From Corynebacterium minutissimum (lineage in GTDB: Bacteria; Actinomycetota; Actinomycetes; Mycobacteriales; Mycobacteriaceae): DNA of 64,000 bases. Position numbers and translations under genes: made by a program. The notes beneath the pieces are model-generated. The model worked only from the letters and a program-made list of their open reading frames with translations, was not told the DNA's origin and ran no database searches. Location: assembly GCF_000988205.1 (NCBI RefSeq), contig NZ_LAYQ01000004.1:1-64000 (forward strand). The letters are read 5' to 3'. The number at the start of each line of letters is the position of its first letter. Within the stretch, counting starts at the first letter, position 1. Positions 36,829 to 46,873 of the stretch are shown piece after piece.

Positions 36829-37707
36829 CTACGCCAAGGCTGCTCGCACCAACTCTGCTGCTTGGGACGGGGTCTTTCCTACCTTTACGCCGGCCGCTTC
36901 CAGTGCTGCCTTCTTTCCTTCTGCCGTACCGGAACCTCCCGAGACGATGGCACCGGCGTGGCCCATCGTCTTTCCCTCTGGTGCGGTAAATCCAGCGATG
37001 TAGGCAATGACCGGCTTCGTCACGTGGTCCTTGATATAGGCCGCAGCGTGCTCTTCTGCGTCGCCGCCAATCTCACCGATCATGATGATTGCCTCGGTGT
37101 CCGGGTCATTCTGGAATGCCTCGATAGCAGAAATGTGCGTCGTGCCGATGATCGGGTCACCACCGATTCCCACGCACGTGCTAAAGCCGATGTCAGAGAG
37201 CTCGTACATCATCTGGTACGTCAACGTGCCCGACTTCGACACCAAGCCAATCTTTCCCGGGTTCGGAGCGGTCTCCGCCGGGATAATGCCCGCATTGGAT
37301 TCACCCGGCGTGTACAGCCCTGGGCAATTGGGGCCGATGATGCGCGTCTTGGACTCGCGTCCCAACGCATAGAGCTCCGCCGTGTCCTTCACTGGGATTC
37401 CCTCGGTAATAATCACCACGAGCTCAATGCCAGCGCGGATCGCCTCCTCCGCCGCATCCTTGGTGAACTTTGCTGGCACGAAGATGACGGTGACGTTGGC
37501 GTCTGTCGCCTGCATAGCCTCGCGCACGCTGCCAAACACAGGGATCTCGCGCCCATCAATGTCCACGCGTTCGCCGGCCTTGCGCGGGTTGACGCCACCT
37601 ACGATGTTGGAGCCGGACGCCAGCATGCGGCGCGTGTGCTTCATGCCTTCCGAACCCGTCATGCCCTGCACAATGATCCGCGAGTCTTTGTTGAGAAAAA
37701 TCGACAT
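36829..37707 (-). CDS. sucD: succinyl-CoA ligase, alpha subunit
   Basis: The 292-residue protein has the CoA-binding Rossmann part ([17 protein letters not shown]), GPNCPG, and the phosphohistidine region with [19 protein letters not shown], where His is the phosphorylated residue. With SucC it interconverts succinyl-CoA and succinate with substrate-level phosphorylation in the TCA cycle. ATG 37707 follows AGGAG, eight bases after the sucC stop, so both are made from one mRNA. Confidence 0.96.
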   Translation of the reverse strand: MSIFLNKDSRIIVQGMTGSEGMKHTRRMLASGSNIVGGVNPRKAGERVDIDGREIPVFGSVREAMQATDANVTVIFVPAKFTKDAAEEAIRAGIELVVIITEGIPVKDTAELYALGRESKTRIIGPNCPGLYTPGESNAGIIPAETAPNPGKIGLVSKSGTLTYQMMYELSDIGFSTCVGIGGDPIIGTTHISAIEAFQNDPDTEAIIMIGEIGGDAEEHAAAYIKDHVTKPVIAYIAGFTAPEGKTMGHAGAIVSGGSGTAEGKKAALEAAGVKVGKTPSQAAELVRAALA

Positions 37708-37715
37708 ATCTACTC

Positions 37716-38888
37716 CTAGTTCGCCAGCTCAGCAGCCCTGCGGGCAGCGGCATCCATGGTTTCAACCTGCTCCAGTTTGGGCAGGCGTGCGTCATTAAGA
37801 ATCGAGCGTCCCAGCTCGGCATTGTTGCCGTCGAGGCGCACCACGAGCGGCTTGGGTTCGATCCCCTCAGAATCCAAAATCTTGTACGCCTGCACGATGC
37901 CCTTAGCAACCTCGTCGCAGGCGGTAATGCCACCGAAGACATTGACGAAGACAGATTTCACCTGCGGGTCACTGAGAATCACCTCAAGCCCGTTAGCCAT
38001 CACTTCCGCATTGGCACCACCGCCGATATCCAGGAAGTTCGCGGGCTTCGGCTGCGATGCAAGGTCCTCACCGGCGTAGGCCACGACGTCGAGCGTTGAC
38101 ATCACCAAGCCAGCGCCGTTGCCGATGACACCCACCGAACCATCGAGCTTGACATAGTTCAACCCCATCTTCTGCGCCTTGAGCTCCAGCGGGTCGGTCG
38201 CACCGTGGTCCTGCAGGTCGCGGTGCTCGGGGTGGCGGAACTGCGCGTTATCATCCAGCGTGACCTTGCCATCGAGCGCAATAATTTCGCCGCTTGACGT
38301 CTTGACCAGCGGATTAACTTCCACCAGCGTGGCGTCTTCCTCGGTATAGACCGTGTAAAGCTTCTTGAACACGGGCACGAGCTTGGCGACGTCCCCCTCA
38401 TCAAACCCCGCCTCATATGCCATGTCCCTAGCGAGGGTGTCCGTCATGCCGTCGAGCGGGGAGAAGCTTCGCTTAATCAGGGCATCTGGGCGCTCCTCGG
38501 CCAGCTTTTCAATCTCCACGCCACCTTCCTTGGAGAGCATGGCCAGGTAACGGCGCTTGGTGCGGTCGAGGAGGATCGAGAAGTAGTATTCCTCAGCGAT
38601 GTCTGCGCCTTCTGCCACCATCACCTTGCGCACGGTGTGGCCCTTGATTTTCAGGCCCAGGATCTCGTTGGCCTTCTCCGCGGCTTCCGCGGGGCTGTGC
38701 GCTAGCTTGACTCCCCCGGCTTTGCCGCGCCCACCGGTTTTGATTTGTGCCTTGACCACAACCACCGGCGTGCCCAGCTTCGTGGCTGCTTCCTCAGCCT
38801 GCACGGCCGAGGTCGCAACAATGCCCTTCAGGGTGGGAACCCCATGAGCTTCAAAGAGGTCTCGAGCTTGGTACTCGTAGAGATCCAC
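37716..38888 (-). CDS. sucC: succinyl-CoA ligase, beta subunit
   Basis: The 390-residue product begins [18 protein letters not shown] and has an ATP-grasp domain ([18 protein letters not shown]), EVNPLV, and the C-terminal NIFGGI-like [19 protein letters not shown] 38888 is chosen because GGAGG lies five to six bases upstream; the ATG at 38900 precedes that site. It provides the nucleotide-binding half of the enzyme. The 203-base gap upstream contains the promoter region but no site I can name with confidence. Confidence 0.95.
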   Translation of the reverse strand: MDLYEYQARDLFEAHGVPTLKGIVATSAVQAEEAATKLGTPVVVVKAQIKTGGRGKAGGVKLAHSPAEAAEKANEILGLKIKGHTVRKVMVAEGADIAEEYYFSILLDRTKRRYLAMLSKEGGVEIEKLAEERPDALIKRSFSPLDGMTDTLARDMAYEAGFDEGDVAKLVPVFKKLYTVYTEEDATLVEVNPLVKTSSGEIIALDGKVTLDDNAQFRHPEHRDLQDHGATDPLELKAQKMGLNYVKLDGSVGVIGNGAGLVMSTLDVVAYAGEDLASQPKPANFLDIGGGANAEVMANGLEVILSDPQVKSVFVNVFGGITACDEVAKGIVQAYKILDSEGIEPKPLVVRLDGNNAELGRSILNDARLPKLEQVETMDAAARRAAELAN

Positions 38889-39091
38889 TTCTGCCTCCAT
38901 CTTTGCAGTGAATAACTAGTTCTCCACAAGATTCACCAAAACAGAGACGTGATGCAAACCACTTAACATTCGCGCCTGCGCAGTGCTTCACAAAGTGCGC
39001 GGGCATGACGCAACGCCGCCCGTTGCAAGGCCACAGTATGCCAATAGCGAATTAACTGACTTCACTTTCGGGGGCACCCTAGACGGTAACC

Positions 39092-39736
39092 CTAGGCAAC
39101 GCTGTCAATAATCGCGGCCAATTCCTTCGATGCGCTCTTCATGTCTTCCACGTCCTTCGCATCACCCATCGAGTGCCGGAACATGTAGTTAACCACTTCC
39201 GCATTACCCACGGTGGTCACGCAAAAGAACTGCCGCAGGTCCGCCTCCGGGTGCTTCGCGCAGGCAAAGTAGCGGCCACCCTCAGTGAAGTCGAGGTCCT
39301 CAAAAGGTTTGACCTCTTCGCCGTTCTCTCGCTCCTGACGCTGATAGTCCTCGGCGATGAACGAGCGCACGTCTCGCGCGGCCTGCTCATTGTCCTGTGG
39401 ACAGGGGTCAGTTTCTTTCTCATCTAGATAGCTGGAACCGACCATAAACTGCAGCCCATCCGCCTGATAGAAGCGCCCCCAGCCATCAGGCTCACCCGCG
39501 TCATATGTGGGGTCGTGCGCCAGGCCAGCGAATTCCTCCGGCATCGCCTCCAACAGCGCCGGGACATCGAATTCAGTCGCGCACGTACCTTCCTCAGCTG
39601 GAGCGGCAGCGCTAACGCTTGATACAAACGGGCTTGCACTTTCGCTTTCCTCATGCGTGCTACCGCCTTCCGAGGAGCACGCCACCAACGCCAACGGCGC
39701 TAGTAGCACTATCGCAGCTCGCTTATACCAGTTCAT
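39092..39736 (-). CDS. lipoprotein of unknown function
   Basis: The 214-residue protein has a signal peptide with lipobox LALVACSS and a Ser/Glu-rich spacer before a folded domain with four Cys residues that could form disulfides outside the membrane. No domain is recognised. ATG 39736 follows AAGGAAAGGG. It is transcribed in the same direction as the L,D-transpeptidase upstream (55 bases between), so an envelope role and shared mRNA are possible. Confidence 0.75.
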   Translation of the reverse strand: MNWYKRAAIVLLAPLALVACSSEGGSTHEESESASPFVSSVSAAAPAEEGTCATEFDVPALLEAMPEEFAGLAHDPTYDAGEPDGWGRFYQADGLQFMVGSSYLDEKETDPCPQDNEQAARDVRSFIAEDYQRQERENGEEVKPFEDLDFTEGGRYFACAKHPEADLRQFFCVTTVGNAEVVNYMFRHSMGDAKDVEDMKSASKELAAIIDSVA

Positions 39737-39791
39737 CCGGGGCCCTTTCCTTGGCAGTTTTTCCGCAAGACTACCCCGGCAATCAACCGGG

Positions 39792-41021
39792 CTACTGGTT
39801 AGCGGTAGCGTTCCCCGCAGACCACGTCTCCCAGTCCATGTTCCAATCCCCCAGGCCGTCGAGCGGGCTCAACACGCCACCGCCGGTGTTGGAAACCCTC
39901 ACGATATCGCCGCGCTTGACCGTGTTTTGGAACCACTGAGCAGCCTCAGTAGTCACGTTGATGCAGCCGTGGGACTGGTTGTAACTGCCCATCGCACCCA
40001 CAGCCCAGGGCGCCGCGTGGACATAGATTCCGGAGTAAGACATCTGGGTCGCCCACTGAACGTCGGTCTTATAACCGCCGGCGTCGAGAGCCAGGCCAAA
40101 GGTAGTCGAGTCCATAGTGAGGGACGGGTACTGGTCACCGATGATGTAGGCGCCATTCGGGGTGTCCCACTGGCCATCCCTGCCCATCGACACCGGAATG
40201 CGGCGCAGCACCTCGCCATTCTTGAACACCGACATCATCTTCGTGTTGTTATCGACCAGCGTGATGACGCGGTCACCGATAGTGAAGTTGGTGGAGGCAT
40301 CCTCGCCGCCGTAAACACCGCCGCCGAGGTTGCGACCGTACAGGTCGACGTCGACAGTCACTTTCGTGCCCGTCTCCCAGTAGTTCTGCGGGCGCCAGCG
40401 CACCTCCTGGTTATTTACCCAGTAGAACGCCCCCTCAACGGCGGGCTCGGTCTTGACCGTGATGGCCTTCTCGGCCGCCTTGCGGTCGGTGACGTAGTTG
40501 CCGAAACGCACGCCGATAACCTGGCCCACTCCTACTTCGGAGTCCGGCAGCGGGCTCAACGCCACCTCAGACACCGCCGCGGCCTGCGGAGTGGTGAAGG
40601 TGATGGTCTTGTGGGTGCCATTCTTGTCTGTGGCATCGATGGTGTAGGTGCGGTTGTACCCCAGAACCTCGGCACTCTTCCACGTGGTCGAATCACTCGA
40701 CAGCTCGTCCTCCACCACTTTGCCGGCCTCGTTGGTCATCGTCACCGACTTCAGACCCGCAGGAGAAGTGACCTCGACCGGTTCGGAAGGATCGACATCA
40801 CTAGCGCCGTCTTTGACAGAAAACTTTAGTTGCTTCGCCTTAGCGGCTGCCGAGGCCGAAGCATCCGCCGCCGCACTCGCTTGGGCGTCTGCCTCAGAGT
40901 GACTATCGGCCGGGCTGGAGTTCTCGACCCCGCCAATGGTGCAGGCGGTCAGAAGGGAGGCAGTCGCAATGAGACTCGAGAGAAGCACTGCGGGACGTGC
41001 AGAAGGGAATAGAGAGTGCAC
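39792..41021 (-). CDS. lipoprotein L,D-transpeptidase (LppS/Rv2518c-like)
   Basis: GTG 41021 lies five bases after AGGGG. The 409-residue product has a lipobox (SLLTAC), an Ala/Ser-rich linker, an Ig-like region and a YkuD catalytic domain with [23 protein letters not shown], containing the catalytic SHGCIN Cys. It makes 3-3 cross-links in peptidoglycan, active outside the cytoplasmic membrane. The domain order matches mycobacterial Ldt enzymes, and the gene's place before DUF3618, bcp, acpS and fas matches the Rv2518c region. Confidence 0.9.
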   Translation of the reverse strand: MHSLFPSARPAVLLSSLIATASLLTACTIGGVENSSPADSHSEADAQASAAADASASAAAKAKQLKFSVKDGASDVDPSEPVEVTSPAGLKSVTMTNEAGKVVEDELSSDSTTWKSAEVLGYNRTYTIDATDKNGTHKTITFTTPQAAAVSEVALSPLPDSEVGVGQVIGVRFGNYVTDRKAAEKAITVKTEPAVEGAFYWVNNQEVRWRPQNYWETGTKVTVDVDLYGRNLGGGVYGGEDASTNFTIGDRVITLVDNNTKMMSVFKNGEVLRRIPVSMGRDGQWDTPNGAYIIGDQYPSLTMDSTTFGLALDAGGYKTDVQWATQMSYSGIYVHAAPWAVGAMGSYNQSHGCINVTTEAAQWFQNTVKRGDIVRVSNTGGGVLSPLDGLGDWNMDWETWSAGNATANQ

Positions 41022-41307
41022 ACAAACCCCTAGCTCATAAAAGGACGAACAAGGACAAGAGTGCACTAAGCCTAACTGCCTGCACGGCCTTCTCACTAGT
41101 TAGCGCCACCGCCCTTAACCGTTTCGTTACCGGTCTTCCCCACTCCCACATTCCACGCTTTCAAAGAAGAGAAAAGTAGCCGCTACCTAAGGAGCTCAAA
41201 AACCTTTATTCACCTGGCGATTTTACCTTTTCAGGAAGAGGGTGTTAAAGTTACATCTCGTTGCACGGCAGGCACTGAGGAAATCAGAGCCAGCTAGGTA
41301 AACACCA

Positions 41308-41380
<73 letters not shown>

Positions 41381-41386
41381 CAGTTT

Positions 41387-41417
41387 AACCCCCTTCATCC
41401 TAGATGAAGGGGGTTTC
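41387..41417 (+). terminator. terminator after tRNA-Lys
   Basis: AACCCCCTTCATC and GATGAAGGGGGTT form a perfect 13-bp stem with loop CTA, followed by TCTTC. Confidence 0.9.
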
Positions 41418-41467
41418 TTCGTCCCTTAAGCCGACGACCGCGTTAAGGGGTTAAGGGGGTTAGGCCT

Positions 41468-41974
41468 TTAAGACCCGAAGACCTCCAAGCGCTGCGTCTT
41501 GGGCCGCCACCAGGCGGCATATTCGGCAGTGAATTCTTTATGCTCCGGCCCGGCAATCTCATCGAGGGCACGCATATAGTCAGGCACCAGCGTCCGAGGC
41601 AGGCGCAGCCCCACCGTCAGATGCGGGGTCCACCTTGGGCCGCGCCCCTCGGGGTTCGCGGCACTTATCTGGCGCGCCGCAATCTCTAGCTCATCGGTGG
41701 TCTCCAGAAGCCAGGCCACGGTCTGCTTGCTTTTCCTCCCGAATACCACCGTCCCGACGCGATGAAACAGCGCCGGCAGTAGCGGCGGCAACAGAGTGCG
41801 GGCCTTGTCGACGACTGCGGTCTCGAGCGCCGGCGCAAACGTTACCGTAATGTGCGGGCGCTGGTGCTGCACCGGAAAGCCACGCTGAGCCAGGGCAGCA
41901 TAGACTTCCCGGATCGTGTCTTCATCCTCCGGGGTGAGGTACAGCAGGAGGTTCTCGGGCGAATTTCGGCTCAC
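41468..41974 (-). CDS. 2'-5' RNA ligase-family protein (2H phosphoesterase)
   Basis: The 168-residue protein carries the two His-x-Thr motifs that define the 2H family: HITVTF near residue 40 and HLTVGL near residue 118. Members act on 2',3'-cyclic phosphates or 2'-5' linkages in RNA or small nucleotides. It lies 11 bases downstream of the siderophore ATPase gene on the same strand, so it may be the last gene of that operon, although no iron link is apparent. Confidence 0.82.
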   Translation of the reverse strand: MSRNSPENLLLYLTPEDEDTIREVYAALAQRGFPVQHQRPHITVTFAPALETAVVDKARTLLPPLLPALFHRVGTVVFGRKSKQTVAWLLETTDELEIAARQISAANPEGRGPRWTPHLTVGLRLPRTLVPDYMRALDEIAGPEHKEFTAEYAAWWRPKTQRLEVFGS

Positions 41975-41985
41975 ACGGCCCGAGT

Positions 41986-42747
41986 CTAACTAACCTCTCG
42001 CAGCGCCACGATGGGTTGCCCGCGGTGGTCCAGCACATCCGTCTCTACGCCGTAGACCTCGCGCAAGAGTTCCTCCGTGAGCACCTCCCCCGGCGCGCCG
42101 TGAGCGCGTCCCTTGCCGCCGTGAAGCACGACAAGCTGATCGCACATCCGGGCGGCCAGATTGATGTCATGAATCGCCACCAACGCGAGGCTGCCTTCCT
42201 CCCGAGCTTTTGCCCGCACGCGGCCCAAGACGAAGAGCTGGCGGTTGAGATCGAGGGCAGAAGTGGGCTCGTCGAGAAGCATGAGCCCAGGGGTCCCCAC
42301 GAGCATCTGCGCCACGGCGACGAGCTGGCGCTGGCCTCCAGAGAGCTCATTGAGGTAGCGCTGCGCAATCTCATCGAGCCCCATGGAGTGCAGGACCTCG
42401 GCTGTGCGGGTGATTGGGTCCTCGCATGCTTCGCGCCGCGCCGCAATCAGCACCGCCTCAAACGCCCGCAGCGCCGCGGTGTGCGGCAGGCCCTGCGGCA
42501 CGTAGCCAATGAGCTGGCGGCGCCGCTGCCCGCGCGGGGCTTGGCCGTCGACACGAAAATCAACCGTGCCACCCCGCGCGCGGTGCACGCCGGCGAGCGC
42601 CTTAATGGTGGTGGTCTTGCCAGACGCGTTCGGCCCCAGCAAGCCCACCACCTGCCCGCCGCGCAGCGTGGGGAGACTCAGCCCGTCTACCACCGTGCGC
42701 GAACCATAGCCGGCGGTCAGATCAGCGATGGTGAGTTCTACGTCCAC
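41986..42747 (-). CDS. ferric-siderophore ABC transporter ATP-binding protein
   Basis: The 253-residue ATPase has Walker A GPNASGKTT, signature ELSGGQRQLVAVAQ and Walker B MLLDEPTSALDL, with an overall FepC/FhuC-like layout. It powers uptake through the FecCD permease whose gene it overlaps by ten bases. GTG 42747 follows GGAGGAGGG. Confidence 0.93.
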   Translation of the reverse strand: MDVELTIADLTAGYGSRTVVDGLSLPTLRGGQVVGLLGPNASGKTTTIKALAGVHRARGGTVDFRVDGQAPRGQRRRQLIGYVPQGLPHTAALRAFEAVLIAARREACEDPITRTAEVLHSMGLDEIAQRYLNELSGGQRQLVAVAQMLVGTPGLMLLDEPTSALDLNRQLFVLGRVRAKAREEGSLALVAIHDINLAARMCDQLVVLHGGKGRAHGAPGEVLTEELLREVYGVETDVLDHRGQPIVALREVS

Positions 42748-43853
42748 AATGCCCTCCTCCGGGTCATGACGATGGCGATGAAGAACGGCACGCCCAATAG
42801 TGAGGTCACGATGCCAATGGGGATGGCCAGCCCGGGCTTAATGACGAGGCTCAGCGCATGGGCGGCACACATCACCGCCGCGCCCGCGGCCATGGATGCC
42901 GGCACGAAGTAGCGTTGGTCCTCCCCCACCAGCATGCGCGCGATGTGAGGGCCTACTAGGCCAATAAAGCCGATGATGCCAGCGAAGGCCACGGTGGTGG
43001 CCGCGACGAGTGAGACCACGACGAGCACGATCACGCGCAGACGGGAGGTGTTGACACCGAGGGCGGTGGCGCGGGCATCGCCAAGCCGCAGCGCCGTCAG
43101 CCGCCACGACAGCGCGCCCAGGATGGGCAGCGCCACTGCAAGCACGCCGGCTAGCACGGCGTTGGCCTGCCAGCTGGCGCGGGTGAGCGAGCCCATGGAC
43201 CAGAAAACGATCTGCTGGAGAGCCTCGCTGGAAGAACGGTATTGAATGAGCGCCAGCATAGCCTGAAAGAAGAAGACGAGGCCGATGCCGAGCAGCACCA
43301 TCGTCTCGGACTTCGCGCCGCGGATAACGGCGGCAACGACGATGATGGCCGTGGCGAGCGCCGCCGACAGCCACGCGATGAGCGCGAGGTTGAACTGCGG
43401 CTGGGCCAAAAGCTGCCAACGCAACACGATGGCACTGGCTCCGCCGAAGGCAGCCGCCGCGGAAATACCGAGAGTAAAGGGTTCCGCCAGCGGATTATCC
43501 AGGATGGTTTGCATCTGTGCGCCAGCCAGTGACAGGCTGGCGCCGATAAGCAGCGCCATGACAGCCATAGGCAGGCGCAGGCTCCACAGGACTGTACGCG
43601 TTTGCTTGTCGACACCTCCCGGATCCACCATCCCCCGCAGCACCTGACCCGGGGTGAGGTCGATGGCGCCGACGATAACGCTGACGACGAAGGCGGCGAG
43701 AGCCACGACGATTAGCCCGGCGACGATGGCGATGCGGCGGCGTGTTACACGGGAGTGCTCGCATGCCAGGGCCTCCACGGGAAGAACTGCGGTTTCTGCG
43801 CGCGTGGTCCGTTCAGGGCTTGCCGAGCGCCCGGTTGATGTGAGAATGCTCAT
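42738..43853 (-). CDS. ferric-siderophore ABC transporter permease (FecCD family)
   Basis: From ATG 43853, two bases after the upstream gene's stop, the 371-residue protein has the FecCD layout: an N-terminal cytoplasmic tail of about 45 residues, a first helix, RLPMAVMALLIGASLSLAGAQMQTILDNPLAEPFTLGIS, and IGFIGLVGPHIARMLVGEDQR. About nine to ten helices are visible. With no second permease gene, it probably works as a homodimer. Confidence 0.93.
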   Translation of the reverse strand: MSILTSTGRSASPERTTRAETAVLPVEALACEHSRVTRRRIAIVAGLIVVALAAFVVSVIVGAIDLTPGQVLRGMVDPGGVDKQTRTVLWSLRLPMAVMALLIGASLSLAGAQMQTILDNPLAEPFTLGISAAAAFGGASAIVLRWQLLAQPQFNLALIAWLSAALATAIIVVAAVIRGAKSETMVLLGIGLVFFFQAMLALIQYRSSSEALQQIVFWSMGSLTRASWQANAVLAGVLAVALPILGALSWRLTALRLGDARATALGVNTSRLRVIVLVVVSLVAATTVAFAGIIGFIGLVGPHIARMLVGEDQRYFVPASMAAGAAVMCAAHALSLVIKPGLAIPIGIVTSLLGVPFFIAIVMTRRRALWT

Positions 43854-43855
43854 GA

Positions 43856-45076
43856 CTAATTGGTGCTGAAGAAGGTTCCGTCGCCTGGGACGGGCGAGTA
43901 TTTCTCTTGGGCTTCTGCCCATTCTTGCTGCACGTTGACGTCTGCGTAATCCTCCGGGTGGAGCCACGCGGCGATCTGGAGGAGTGCTAGGTAGTTGAAG
44001 GGCGAGTTGTAGAACTGGTGCCACAGGCCGTGGAGGTTGTGCCCCTTGACGGCGGAGAGGTCCTCAAAACCAGGTTGGACGCCGGCCAACGTGGCAGCGC
44101 TGTCGTGGGCATCCTTATCGCTGATGCCATAGCCGACGGCAGCGAATCCGGTGTGCCCTTTTGCGTTATCAGCCTTGGCGGACCAGTCGCCGCCGGTAGC
44201 AATGATCATGTCGGGATCAGCATCGATGACCTTCTCCGGGGTCAGCGCGCCGGACTCACCTTCGATGATGCCGTCTGCCACGTTCTTCCCGCCGGCGACG
44301 TTGACCAGCTCAGAAATGTTGGAGTCGTTCCACGAGCCACAGCAGTCGGAAATACCTGCTGCGCGCCACACGAAGGTAGAGGTCTTGCCCTGCGCCTTGG
44401 TGGCGCGCTCGGTCACCAGGTCCACGTTCTTTTGCCAGTCCGCGATGAACTCCTCCGCGCGGTCCTCGTGGCCAAAGATATCGGCGAATATTTCCATGGT
44501 GGGGACGGTGTTCTCCAAGGGCTTGGCGCGGAAGTCTGTGACGGCATAGGTCAGGCCGGCCTGGTCCAGCTTGTCAGTGAGCCCAGCGGTCTGGGAGGCT
44601 TCGTACTGATCCTTGGAGAGCACGATGAGGTCCGGGTCGAGGCTGATGAGCTCCTCCACGGTGACGTCGCCCTTGGTGAAGCCGCCGATTTCGGGCAGCT
44701 CGTTGACTTTGGGCGTGGCCTTTTCCAGCTCGTGGTAGTAGTCGGGCACGTTCTGCTTCAGGTCCGATCCGATGGCCACGACCTTGTCCAGCGGATCTTC
44801 CTTGTTAAGGATGCCGGTGGCAAAGACGCTGCGGCCCTCTCCCAGGATTACGCGTTCTGGCTCGTGGTCCAGCTCCACTTGGCGGCCGGCAAGGTCTGTG
44901 AAACTCACAGCGGCGGCCCCTTGCGCTCCCGTTGACTGCTCGCTGCCGGCATCGGCATTGTCGGAAGCACAGCCTGCCAGCGCGCCAGCCAGCGCCGTCA
45001 CAATGGCACACGCTCCTACCACTCGCCCGGCGCGGTGACGGGATGCCTGAGCTGCAGGCGTCGATACGTGAAGCAC
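43856..45076 (-). CDS. ferric-siderophore substrate-binding lipoprotein
   Basis: GTG 45076 follows AAGGAG. The 406-residue product has a signal peptide with lipobox (GALAGC) and a FepB/BtuF-type binding fold: DLAGRQVELDHEPERVILGEG, ELISLDPDLIVLSKDQYEAS and VIDADPDMIIATGG. It captures the ferric chelate outside the membrane for the downstream permease and ATPase. The promoter region carries a good DtxR box, so the three-gene operon should be induced by iron limitation. Confidence 0.92.
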   Translation of the reverse strand: MLHVSTPAAQASRHRAGRVVGACAIVTALAGALAGCASDNADAGSEQSTGAQGAAAVSFTDLAGRQVELDHEPERVILGEGRSVFATGILNKEDPLDKVVAIGSDLKQNVPDYYHELEKATPKVNELPEIGGFTKGDVTVEELISLDPDLIVLSKDQYEASQTAGLTDKLDQAGLTYAVTDFRAKPLENTVPTMEIFADIFGHEDRAEEFIADWQKNVDLVTERATKAQGKTSTFVWRAAGISDCCGSWNDSNISELVNVAGGKNVADGIIEGESGALTPEKVIDADPDMIIATGGDWSAKADNAKGHTGFAAVGYGISDKDAHDSAATLAGVQPGFEDLSAVKGHNLHGLWHQFYNSPFNYLALLQIAAWLHPEDYADVNVQQEWAEAQEKYSPVPGDGTFFSTN

Positions 45077-45120
45077 GATTTCTCCTTCAAACTTTCGTCT
45101 TGTGGTCTGCACGGAGGCTC

Positions 45121-45150
45121 ATACTACACCGGTGGGTAAGGCTACCCAAA
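45121..45150 (-). promoter_or_regulatory. promoter -10 and DtxR iron box of the siderophore uptake operon
   Basis: On the minus strand 45150-45132 reads TTTGGGTAGCCTTACCCAC, matching 14 of 19 DtxR consensus positions, including the central TAGCCT. TAGTAT at 45126-45121 is the -10. Bound DtxR-Fe would occupy the -35 side of the promoter. Confidence 0.75.
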
Positions 45151-45270
45151 GCTTAGATAGGATAGGCAATACTTCTACTAACGCATACCGAGCGCAAAAT
45201 GCCCCACCCCGGACATTTCCCAAGGCAGGGCTTCTACGCGCGCAATCGCGCCCAATGGCGCTAGCCGGCG

Positions 45271-45549
45271 TTAGCGGCGCTCAGCAAGCAGGCGCTGCAG
45301 CTCCTTGATGTCGGACTTGCGGCGCTTGGAGCGGAACACGGAGAAAGCAATGAGGCCTACGACGGCAGCGCCCACGCCGGCGAGCGCCATCTGCACGTTT
45401 CGCTCCTGCAGCTTCTGGGTGGCCGCACCCTTGGCGTCCTCGACGAGGTTCTGCGGCTTGCTGCGATCAGCCAGCTCATCCAAGGTGCTAGCCAGCTGAC
45501 GGCGGGTGCGCTCGATGTCGCGCTGGATATCATCAATGTTGCGTGCCAC
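45271..45549 (-). CDS. DUF3618 membrane protein
   Basis: The 92-residue protein starts with the DUF3618 pattern ARNIDDIQRDIERTRRQLASTLDELADR, then LVEDAKGAA, and one transmembrane helix (residues about 53-70) followed by a basic cytoplasmic tail. Function unknown. GTG 45549 follows AGGAG. The same type of gene stands before bcp in mycobacteria (Rv2520c). Confidence 0.85.
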   Translation of the reverse strand: MARNIDDIQRDIERTRRQLASTLDELADRSKPQNLVEDAKGAATQKLQERNVQMALAGVGAAVVGLIAFSVFRSKRRKSDIKELQRLLAERR

Positions 45550-45747
45550 GTGAATCTCCTGAATTTTGGCTTCGTTCGGTGTTGTTGCGGTTAGTGTCTT
45601 TCTAACCGTTGAGGTTCTAACGTGGACATTCTACATTGACCACCAGCTCCCCTGCAGAGTTGGCCAAGTTTTGTCTCAGCTGTGCTGCGGCGAGCGAACT
45701 GAGATTCACCAAAGAGTCCTAAGGGAGAGCACGGTAGGCTATACACC

Positions 45748-46218
45748 ATGACTGAAGCACAACGACTGTCCGTGGGTGACAAAGCCCCCGCTTTTTCCCT
45801 CAGCGATGATGCCGGCAACACCGTAAGCCTGAGCGACTATGCCGGCCAGCGCGTCGTGGTTTACTTCTACCCGCGCGCCAACACCCCTGGCTGCACGAAG
45901 GAAGCCTGCGACTTCCGCGATAGCCTAGAGCAGCTCAATGGCATGAACATCGCCGTGGTGGGCATCTCCCCCGACAAGCCCGAGGCCCTGGCTAAGTTCC
46001 GTGAGGACCACGAGCTGAACTTCCCGCTGCTCTCTGACCCCGATAAGGAGGTCATGACTGCGTACGGCGCTTTCGGTGAGAAGAAGAACTACGGCAAGAT
46101 CGTCCAGGGTGTTATCCGCTCCACGTTCCTCGTCGAGGAAGACGGCACCATTGGCCAAGCCATGTACAACGTCAAGGCCACCGGCCACGTCGCCCGCGTG
46201 CTCAAGGGGCTCAACTAA
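45748..46218 (+). CDS. bcp: thioredoxin-dependent thiol peroxidase (Bcp/PrxQ)
   Basis: The 156-residue peroxiredoxin has DKAPAFSLSDDAG, the peroxidatic Cys in NTPGCTKEACDF with a possible resolving Cys five residues later, and VEEDGTIG. It reduces hydrogen and organic peroxides using thioredoxin-type reductants. The ATG lies seven bases after TAGGCT (45735-45740), a leaderless arrangement. The TetR gene begins three bases after its stop. Confidence 0.94.
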   Translation: MTEAQRLSVGDKAPAFSLSDDAGNTVSLSDYAGQRVVVYFYPRANTPGCTKEACDFRDSLEQLNGMNIAVVGISPDKPEALAKFREDHELNFPLLSDPDKEVMTAYGAFGEKKNYGKIVQGVIRSTFLVEEDGTIGQAMYNVKATGHVARVLKGLN

Positions 46219-46221
46219 ACC

Positions 46222-46860
46222 GTGGAATCTAGCTCGAAGTCTCCGGAGATACTGGTCCCGAGGCGTCGCCCAGCGCAGGCGCGTAGCCGGGCCAAGTATG
46301 ACCGGATTTTGTCCTGCGCGCGTCAGACGCTCGTGGACCATGGCTTCGAGTCTTTTACTTTCGATGAGGTCTCGCGCCGCGCAGAAGTGCCGATTGGCAC
46401 GCTGTATCAATACTTCGCCAACAAGTACGTGCTGATCTGCGAGCTTGACCGCCAGGACACCGCCGAAATGCTGGCGGAGGTAGAGCGATTCTCCCAGCGC
46501 GTGCCGGCCCTGCAGTGGCCGGACTTTCTCGAGGAGTTCATTGATCGCATGGCGCGGGTCTGGCGCGAGGACCGTTCGCGCCGCGCGGTGTGGCATGCCG
46601 TGCAGTCCACGCCGGCCACCCGCGCCACGGCCGCTGATACGGAGCTGTCTCTGCTCAAACCTATCGCCGAGATCATCGAACCACTTGCCCAAGGCATGAA
46701 CGAGTCCGCCCGAGTGGAAATTGCGGCCTTCCTCGTCCACACCGTGGTCTCGCTGCTCAATTACAGCACCATGCGCTCGGAGGAGAGCTTCGATGGCGTG
46801 GTGGAAGAGATTAAGCGCATGCTCATCGCCTACCTCTTTGCCATCGCCACCAGCGCCTAG
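46222..46860 (+). CDS. TetR-family transcriptional regulator
   Basis: The 212-residue protein has a TetR helix-turn-helix at residues about 20-65 (ILSCARQTLVDHGFESFTFDEVSRRAEVPIGTLYQYFANK) and an all-helical ligand domain. GTG 46222 lies three bases after the bcp stop, so it is probably cotranslated with bcp. It is convergent with acpS and close to fas, so regulation of fatty acid or peroxide functions is conceivable but not shown. Confidence 0.88.
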   Translation: MESSSKSPEILVPRRRPAQARSRAKYDRILSCARQTLVDHGFESFTFDEVSRRAEVPIGTLYQYFANKYVLICELDRQDTAEMLAEVERFSQRVPALQWPDFLEEFIDRMARVWREDRSRRAVWHAVQSTPATRATAADTELSLLKPIAEIIEPLAQGMNESARVEIAAFLVHTVVSLLNYSTMRSEESFDGVVEEIKRMLIAYLFAIATSA

Positions 46861-46873
46861 ATCATGGCGTGGG

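Noticed and set aside
38930..38970. GlxR-type site upstream of sucC (GTGATGCAAACCAC)
   Set aside because: Only half of the TGTGA-N6-TCACA pattern is present.
45153..45171. Second DtxR box (TAGGATAGGCAATAC region) upstream of the siderophore operon
   Set aside because: Only about 11 of 19 consensus positions match and it lies outside the promoter; the adjacent 14/19 site explains regulation.
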